Below are positions 1 through 9,000 of a DNA stretch of 9,036 bases, piece after piece. Below the pieces are notes generated by a model. It was not told where the DNA came from. It saw only the letters and a list, made by a program, of their open reading frames with translations, and made no database searches. The DNA is taken from the NCBI GenBank assembly GCA_009774465.1, contig VSNT01000141.1, positions 1-9,036 on the forward strand. Direction: 5' to 3'. This stretch comes from Lachnospiraceae bacterium. Its GTDB lineage: Bacteria; Bacillota_A; Clostridia; Lachnospirales; Lachnospiraceae. The translations under genes were made by a program, and so were the position numbers. Positions within the stretch are counted from its first letter, which is position 1. Each line of letters begins with the position of its first letter.

Positions 1-29
1 CCCAGCTTACCACATGCAGCAAATGTGGA
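1..29 (+). repeat. Zinc-ribbon-like unit 1 (C-terminal half only)
   Basis: The window opens inside this unit: QLTTCSKCG, with cysteines at codons 15 and 24. Its first 19 bases are identical to 136-154 in unit 2, and 27 of its 29 bases match. The C-x-H half lies upstream of the window. It is followed by a Gly/Asp/Asn/Glu linker (30-104). Confidence 0.8.
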
Positions 30-3000
30 GCTGAGAAATCAGATGGAAATGGGAGTGGAGAGGAAGGAGACAATAATCCGGATGGCGGTGATAATACCGA
101 AGAGTGCGAACATGAATGGGTGACCGATCCGGACACCCAGCTTACCACATGCAGTAAATGTGGGAAAGAAATGACCGATGAAGATAAGGAAGAAAAGGGA
201 CCTGAACAGGATGAATGTATCCATGAATGGGTGACCGATCCGGACACTCAGCTTATTACATGCAGCAAATGTGGAATAGAATGGTCGGAGGAGTTTGATA
301 AACCGGAAGGGGAATGTGAACATGTATGGATCAGAGAACCGGAGACTCTGCTGGTCATTTGCAGTATATGTGGGGAATACAATGAAGAATATGTGGAGGA
401 AGATGCCTGCCCAGAGGGAGGCTTTCATATTTATGACCTGAAAGAAGATGGCACAGGCTGGATCTGTGTTGTTTGTGGTGCGGAAAAGGAAAGTCTGGAT
501 GATTTGGATGTAACATTGGAAATGTACATTTATGCTATGGAAAGTCAAATTGCTCCTTTGGTGGATGATCCTGATGACAGGGCTTATTCCAGGCTTCCTA
601 AAACGCTGCCTGATTTAGCGGCATGGCCCTCAAAGGAATTGATTGTTGCTTCCTTAGGGGATCTTCTGGTGGTGCAGGATTTAAGCAAAATGACTGACCT
701 TGAGGGGTATACCATTCGAATTTCCAGAAGGACGGTTGCTTCCAGTAATGTGGGACAAAATACATGGGATCTGCAGGGAGCAGCAGATTTTGAGGGACTG
801 GGAAATGTAGCCCATCCTTTTAAGGGAACCCTGGAGTCTGCTTATACCAATGGTTCTCTTGTCTACAGGCTGGATAAGCCTCTTTTTCAATATTTGTCCA
901 CAGACGCGGTAGTCAGGGAAATGAGTATTATCAGCAGATTTACAGTAAATGAAGCAGCGCCCAAAGGGGCTCTGGCAGGCACATTGGTGAAAGGGGAAGA
1001 AGATAAATGTGAATTGGTTACATTAGTAAATGTGGTTATTAATGGGGACATATCCAATACAGGCGGCGCTGCCGGACTGGTGTTTGGAAGAGTGGAGAAT
1101 GCGTCAGCTTCTCCAATTCGGTTATCTTTTGATCACACAGCGCTCAGACTGGGGCAGAATATATCAGGAGATACGTCAGGAACCGTTTCGGGGATTCATG
1201 CAGGGGGAATTGCCGGAGAAATTACCGGGGATGTGGTTTTAGAGATTAAAGATCCGGCCATAGTTGGAAATCTTACGGTAAAGTCTACGTCTGTGTGGAA
1301 CAATGGCAGTGATGATGCTAATGAAAGTGGACAGCTTGGATGGAATAATACCAGCGCCGGCGGAATGTATACAGGCGCGATAGATGGTGGGACGGTTATC
1401 ATTGAGGGAAACAGCGCAGCCTATGCAGTTAATGTACAAAGGGCATCAGGCAATGGAGGCGCCAATGGCGGCTTTGTTGGTATGGCAGTTGGAACAGTGA
1501 TTACGACCAATGGATCTGCCGATCTGCCGGTTACGATTCAGGGGGCAGGAGTTGCAGGAAGAATTGCCGGAGGAATTATAGGATATTACGACCACAGCGG
1601 CGCAGGAGCAAGCCTGCAGTTGGACTATATCAATGTAGATGCGGCGGTGAATGCGGAAGGCGGCGGTAATTTCTTTGCCGGAGGAATTATAGGACGCTAT
1701 TATCGAAACGAGGATGGTGCGGCGGACGGTGTATTTGATACCATAAATCATGTGACTGTGAAGAAAAATGTTAATGGTACATATTTTGCAGGCGGTGTGG
1801 CCGGCATGATCCACGGTTCAAATTTAAAAATCGGCGGGGAGGATGCAGAGAGTATTCTTATTACCGGAAATGTTACCAATAATACTTCATGGGGGAACGA
1901 GAATAATGCCTGTGGTGCTGGAGGAATAGCAGGACTGGTAAGCGGCCAGTATATAGAAATACAAAATGCGGTAGTGAGAACAAATTTTCATCAGAATGCG
2001 CTTGCAACCGGAGGAATCGTAGGCACAGTGGGAAAGATTAAGCCTGGGTTTAATGATAACGGAAGAAGTTCTATCCTGAAAATCAGGGATGTAACTGTAG
2101 CTTCTACTTTTGCAATCGGTGGTGAAAATTCTGACAGATATAGAGGCGGCGTACTGGGGATGGTATTTCCGGGAAGCATGGTGGCTTTAGATGGAGCAAT
2201 CAATATTGATATGGCTACTTCCAATCAGCCGATCAGGAGAGGAGGCAGAACCGGACATATTGCCGGTTATCAGAAGGAAGCCCTTATTTATTTTGAAACA
2301 GGAGCCGCATATACCCGGCCGGAAGGTAAAAACTGGGTGGATGATATTGGAAATTATGGCGGCGTATACCAAAATGGCACATGGGGAGAGAGTGATCCTC
2401 TGTTTTCCTATGCGGAAGGCAAGGTAAAAGGAAGTGTAGGAGGTTCGGGAAATTCCTGGGTAATCGACAGTGAGGCGGATTTTATCCGTCTTGCAATTAT
2501 GCTCAATTCGCAGGGGAATTTTGCGGCGGACTGCTTTGGAAACGCAGGCAAAGCAGCATTGCTTGCCGGAGAATATTCCATAACGAAGAGCCTTAATTTG
2601 AAAAACAGCGGCGTTTACAGTTTAAACAGAAATGACAGCGTGGGATTTAATGAGCAGTTTACCGGAAAATTTACAGGAACTGGAAGCGGCGGAATTACTC
2701 TTGATTTGGGAGAACTTAAGACACGTCAAAGCTACATAGCTCTGTTTCCCACTACCGGAAACGGTGCAGAATTTTCCGGCTTTAAGCTGGTGCGTTCTAT
2801 AGACGGAGCAAGCCTGTATGCGGCAGGAATTACCTGTCGGTCATTAGGAGCGTTTACAGCGACGGATTTGGATTTAAGGGTTGGAATCAGAAGTTATTAT
2901 TATGATGGGACGAATAAATTTGATGAGGCGGGCCGGGATCTGCATGCAGGTGGGGTAATGCATTACTATGCCGCTCTGGCAGCCTATGCCGATTCACAGG

Positions 3001-6000
3001 GAGCTACTGTTTTTACAGCAAATCAAATTAAAATAGGCGGCAGCTTTAATGAAGCGGTAAATTACGACAGGATGCGTATGGGAAGCATGATAGCGGAATA
3101 TGTGCAAAGCGGGGCAGCGCCTTCTAAAATTCTGGTGGAAGATTTTGAGCTGCTGGGGGATTACCGTCTGACTTCCTGGGGCGCTTTTGCCGGCGGCATG
3201 ATTTGCTTATTAAATAATAATGCAAATAATTATGCGGATCAGACAAAGATTTCCATGAGCAATCTTGTAATTCACAATGGCGCGGTTATGGAACATCAGC
3301 GCAATGACGGTGCTGCAATGGGAGGATGGCTTGGAAGAGTCTGGAAAAATGTAATACCGGATGAAGATAAATCCTGTTCCATTAACGGTCTTACCATAGG
3401 AGACGGAGGCACCAGTGCTGCCGGTCCCCAGTATGTCACTAACGGTCTTTTTGGCGGGCTGATTGATACGGTAACAGGGCGGATTCAACTGAAAAATATA
3501 AATATCCAAAATGGTATTTTTAACAACCGAAGTTCCAGAGACAGGATAGGACTGTTATTCAGGGTAGGAAATAATGCACTCATTGAAATTGATGGTTACC
3601 GCATAGACGGACGTGGAATTGGAGAAGGTGCAGGAGCCAATAATGGCGGAAATGTCCAGGTAGTAAACTGCAATGGTAAAAATTTTGATGAAATTGTTGC
3701 CTATAACATAGGAAATTATACAGATGTAAATACAAATAGCGTGAATGGGTACAAAAATGGCGGCATTGTAAATATTATTTATAATGGCTTTTCTGATGCT
3801 GCGTCAGCAAATCATCTGGTTTATCAAAACCGCCTGCTTGCATCCAATAATGACAGAACCAGATATTATTATAATCTGTTTGGCAATAGTTTTGAAAATG
3901 AAAGCAGTTATCTTTCAGAGGGCGGGCTGCTTACCGCTGCAGGGACAACGGTGACCAATGAAAGGCAGATGATGATCTGGCACTTATCCCAGTATATGAA
4001 TGACTCTATCAGAAGATATCTGGCTCCTTATTATGCAGGCGGCAATATCAATGGACGCAGTCAGGATACGAGATTTGAAGGAAAAATTGATCTTGAAAAG
4101 GTAAGTTATTATCCCACATCTGTGCTGGGGGGAACCTATACCTTTGACAAAGGTGCAGAAGTAATATTTTATGGTCAGGATATTACCAACAAGGCAACAG
4201 ATACCATGACGCCTTCCAGCAGTCAGAAAGAGCATTATATGATGCATTCCGGATTATTTATCAGTGAATCCGGAAATGTGACAGTTCAGGGAACAGGAAA
4301 CGGAACAGGGACAGGCAGTTTTCTTACTTTAAAGGGAAGCGTGACAAATTTGGGAGCAAATTCCGGCGCACTTTTTTCGGGAACCATTCAGGGAACCAAG
4401 AAGGTTTATTTCCTGAAGCTTGATTCTTTAGCTGTAGCAGATTATGATCCGGTTAAGTATCCCGGAGACGATCATGAGGTAGGGCTTCTCATTGGAGTTG
4501 TGAACGACCGGGTAAATAATGTTGGAAATCATGGGACAACTTTATTGGATCTGTCGTGGATAGAAACATCAGGTTATGACTATTTTACAGGAAAAGCGGC
4601 TTCTGCATTGATCGGACGAGTGGGAGATGCCCAGGCAACAAAGGTCAGCGTAGAGTTTAAGAATATAAAGGTGGACAGCCTAAAGAATGGCATTTTCCAG
4701 TATGCCAGCCTGATTGATAAGAATTATTACAGAGAGGATATGACAGAGAATACCAGCTCTGCTGATGCATTGCGCCGCCTTAGATATTTATATACGGAAG
4801 CAGCGTTTACAGGAGGGGATAAATTAAATGCAATTTTTCCCTTTGATAGTTCCAATCCCAATTACGGAAACAATTTATATGCAGCACTGGGTGCTTACGT
4901 TACTATAGGCTCAGAGCTGGTAGAAGGGAAAGGAATTGAATTTTGGGATGAAGCGTATGGGGCTAAGGAAAATGAGTCTTATGAACTGCCCTTTATGGGG
5001 GATTTTATCTGGAATGAAGAAAATGTGAAAGACGCCTATCTTCCTTATGTACATACCACTCATGAAGGGAGTAAGGGAATTGAAGTAAATCCAAAGAATG
5101 TGTCAATCACCAAAGGGTGCGGCACTTATGAAGATCCATATATTATAGACAATCCAAAGCAGTTGCTGGCACTGGCCCGTTATCTGCAGAATAAGAATGA
5201 CTATAAATATCTTGGGGGATGGCAGATTAACGTATATGAGTCGGGGCGGTCAGGCGGTTCTTTCTGTGATAAAACTCACACGGATATTGATAAACCGGAT
5301 ACTGATATACGAACATATCCTTATAATGGGGGAACTCTTCCGGCAGATTTCCCTACCCAGGAACAGTTAAGCCAGGCCTACTATATGATTGTGGAGGATA
5401 TTGATTTATCTTCCATGTCGAATGCTACTGATAAGCAGATTGCAGAGGACTTTGCCGGATTTGGAACAGAAAAAATGCCTTTCAGAGGAGTGATTATAGG
5501 GCAGCAGGGAAGTTATGATGATGGCAGAACGTATCCAAAAGTGACACTGCCCCTTAGACAAAACTGGACAAACAGCACCTATGATGTGAATCATGGGTTT
5601 GTTCAGTATGCCAAAGGCGTGGTGATTAAGGATTTATTTATTGCCGGAGCCGAACCGGCGGATACGGATACTGCAAGAACAGGAGTCGTAAAGGTAAGCA
5701 GCATGGCCGGCGGCGCCATAGGCTGTGTGCTGGGAGGCGACAACATCATTGATAATGTTTCAGTTCAGTTGAAAGTTGCGCTTACAAACAGGGATGCCCA
5801 GGCAGGCGCCTATGTGGGAAATGTAAAACAGGGCAGTGTGATTTTAAGAAACTTAAAAGAATCTTCTGCTGAGAATTTTTCAGTAGGGCAGTGGAATGCC
5901 GGTAATGCCAATCCATACAAAGACTTTGAAATAAGGGAGCTGGAAGATTATCCTTATGTGTCGGGGCTGATCGGCAAGGTGGAAGACGGATGTGTTGTTT

Positions 6001-9000
6001 ATGAGGATAATTTTGCAGCCGGAAGCGGAAGTGCCGGAAGCATCTACAGTGAGCCGATTCTGGCACATGAAAAAGATTCAATTACCGGCATTTACAAAAA
6101 CCGGATGGGGCTTCCCATCTGCAAACATTATGATATTATTGTAAAAAGCTCTTTAGATCAGGGGAATACAAATCAGGATGGTTCTAGCTTAATAAAAGTG
6201 TCGGGCAATGCCGGTGCAGGATTTACAGCCCAGATAGATACTGCAGCCCAACTGCAGATTGTTTCCATGACAATCAATTCAGACGCTTTTTCCGTGTATT
6301 ATGGGGACGGAGGCTATGCACAGGATGCTGTCTGCCGAAAGGCAAAGTACAATGAGGTTGGAGCTGTTGATTCTTCTAATTCCGGCGCAGGAAGTGATTG
6401 GGACAGGGCGACAAAGCAGGATGATAAAATATATTATTTCCCCTATCTCTATAACTGCTTTGATTTTTCAGGCGTGACAGGAGGCCGGGAAGGCACTTTT
6501 ATTGAAAGTACAGTGGATGGAAAAAAGGCCTATACCAGTCAGCTGAATGCAGCAACCACAGAGGTAACTGCAGTGATGAATTATAATTTGAAGGATTCAC
6601 CGGCGGCGGTAGATTATGATATGTCGGTTTACTGCAGGGGATTCAGAGGAATTGGCGCCACATACGGAATGTTTACCGGGGATGTAAAGTATAACAGAGT
6701 TGTTTCAGACAGCGTAAAGCCTGCAAATGTATCAGGAGGTTTTTATTCTGATTTCAGGGCGAATTTTGATGGGCATAACGCTGTAATCAAGATTGCAATT
6801 GACAGAACCTATGACAGCAGTATTCACACAGCGGCACTGTTTAATGATCTTTTGGACAGAACAGCAAAAACAACCTATACGATTCAAAATGTTACGGTGT
6901 CAGGCAGCGTATACAGTGTAATACCCACGCAGGATGCAGGGGGCAATGACAATACAAATGGAAATGCGGCTTATCCTGACAGAACCGGCGGGGTAATAGG
7001 TCTTATGCGCCGCCCCTGGAAACTTACAAATGTTGCAGTGAAGGATATGGAGGTTATTGCCAAAGGCCATGCAGGCGGTATTGTGGCATGGATTGAACCG
7101 GAAAGCGGTAAGGCGGCAGCAGATAATACATTCGATTTTGAGAAGTGCGCAGTTGAGGAAAATACGAAAGTTTACTCCTATGGAGGAAGTGTTGGGGGCA
7201 TTGTGGGAGTCATTACCCAGAATGACAGAACTGACGCTTTTAACGCTGATCTTAATTTTAAGGGATGTGAAGTAAAAGGTACTTTGGCACAGGCAGTTGT
7301 GCTTGAGGTGAAAAACAGAACAGCAGACAGGAATGATGGAGAAAATGGCGGTGTTGAGCGCAATAATCAGTTGGCGGCAGGACGAAGCGGAGGACTGGCA
7401 GGATATATTGGAAGAAGATTTTTAAATAACAATAATACCTGGTATCGAAATCCTTCCGTGCAGGTGACAATTGAAAATGCAGCGGATGGCAAAGAATGCA
7501 GCATATCTTATGCCAATATTACCGGCGCTTATTCTACAGGCGGAATGATAGGGGAGTATGATGCGGTATACAGTAATAATGGCTCCGATACCCATTCCAG
7601 TGTGATTGTTAAAAATGGAAAGATAGAAAACTGTGTGATTACAGGTACACGGGGAAATATTGACAGCCGGGATGATTACTATGATTATGGTGTGGGCGGA
7701 TTTATAGGAGAAATGCGTGGAAATTCCCTTAAAATGGGAGAAGAAGGGGATGTAATCGTATCGGATACAAACATTGTATCCTCTGCCAGTGCCGGAAATG
7801 GAATGTATGCGGGTGGTGTGGCCGGTTGTCTTAAAACCTCCGCATCTGTTATCAAAAATGTTAAGGTGACGGGAACGTTAGATAATAGTCTAAAAACTAC
7901 TCTTGAGCTTGGCGGCCAGCAGTATACCATACGGTCAGGACGGGCGGACGCAGGGGGAGTGATTGGAAGAGCAGTCGGTGAGGAGATTGCCCCCATGCCT
8001 GAGCTTACCATAAGTAATGTGCAGACAGTGGGAATGAATATTGAAGTGGATGAATGGGGAAGCGATGGCTCAGGCGGCCGGTTATTCCAGACGAAAGAAG
8101 CAGTTTCCGGTAACGCAGGGGGAGTGATTGGAACCAACGAAGTAAAACTTGGGATCAGCGGAAGCGATTCGCAGCCGGATAGCGGGGCTAAAGTGGAAAA
8201 CTGCATGATAATTACTTCAGGGGGTAACGCAGGAGGAATTGCCGGATATTTATATAAATCTAACAACAATAACATATTTGTTCGTCCTACCGATATTCGA
8301 AATGCAGTAATAAAAAATAATATAATCGGCTACAATAATTTGGGCAGATTTACGGGAAATAATACGGATTGCGGGGCAGGAGGAATTTTTGGAAGAATAT
8401 TCAGTGCAAGGAATGGAGATGAAGTGAATGCTGCCCAGAGTATGCATCGCCTGGAAAAAGCACAGATAAGCGGCTGCTGGATTTATGGTCCCAGCGCAGG
8501 AGGCGTTTTAGGTCATGCCAGGGGAACTACAATCTGTTCAAACGAAGCAGTAGATGAAACCGATGTCAGTGTTGAGACAAAGGAAAATAAAATATACGGC
8601 ATATGCGTGGGAGGCGCAATTGGAAATTATCAGAATTCTGCCATTAACTACATTGGCATGAGCATTACCGATAACCGGCTCCAGGCTTACCGGAATACAA
8701 CAAATGATTCCTCTTATGTGGGAGGCTTTTGCGGGTACATAAGCCATGCAAATGCAAATACCAATTACAGCCGGCTGGACTACATTAAAATTAGAAATAA
8801 TCATATTCTTGCGGCAAACGCAAGTGGAAATAAGTTTATTCGCGCAGGAGGATTTTTTGGATATACGAATTCCAACAGCTATGTTTACCGGCCGGAGCTT
8901 ACGGATAATCTGACAGGTTATAGTGAATGTGCAAATGGAGGAGTGCTTGTCACCGGAACAGGCGGCACTACAGGACAGCCGGGCAGTGCGGTGCGTCAAA

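Larger units (their letters stand above)
1..479 (+). repeat. Tandem array of zinc-ribbon-like Cys/His units with acidic linkers
   Basis: Residues 1-159 hold one partial and four complete units. The units with a typical head read C-x-H-x-W, and all complete units keep exactly H-x12-C-x2-C-G. Units begin near 105, 216, 315 and 408; the tail of an earlier one occupies 1-29. Units 1-3 are close copies at DNA level, while units 4 and 5 are diverged. The linkers are rich in Glu and Asp. The four ligands per unit fit binding of one zinc ion each; this is inference. Similar CxH...CxxCG repeats occur in extracellular proteins of gut Firmicutes. The array is cut by the window edge and probably extends upstream. 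Confidence 0.85.

Noticed and set aside
1..479. CRISPR-like direct repeats
   Set aside because: The repeats are coding, in frame, of unequal spacing and progressively diverged, with linkers of related acidic composition; they encode protein units.
39..548. 169-codon open frame on the - strand
   Set aside because: It lies fully opposite the zinc-ribbon-like array; its Phe-rich repeats mirror the Glu/Lys-rich codons of the + strand repeats. The + frame has the clear protein motifs.
1446..1814. 122-codon open frame on the - strand
   Set aside because: It is antisense to module 1 turns; the Ser/Cys/Asn-rich repeats mirror the Gly-rich sense codons.
4473..4487. HEVGL as a possible zinc-protease motif
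   Set aside because: The second His of HExxH is missing. The other HE pairs I noted (111, 222, 5061, 6069) also fail. No metalloprotease active site is visible in the window.
7057..7275. Short + strand frame of 72 codons (also 1030-1242 and 2191-2427)
   Set aside because: All three are out of frame with, and inside, the long frame; they have no domain and no separate gene context.
7685..8275. 196-codon open frame on the - strand
   Set aside because: It is rich in Pro-Pro-Ala runs, which are the reverse complement of the repeated Gly-Gly turn codons of module 5. It is a shadow of the real gene.
8538..8999. 153-codon open frame on the - strand
   Set aside because: It is antisense to regular rungs of module 5 and shows no recognisable domain.
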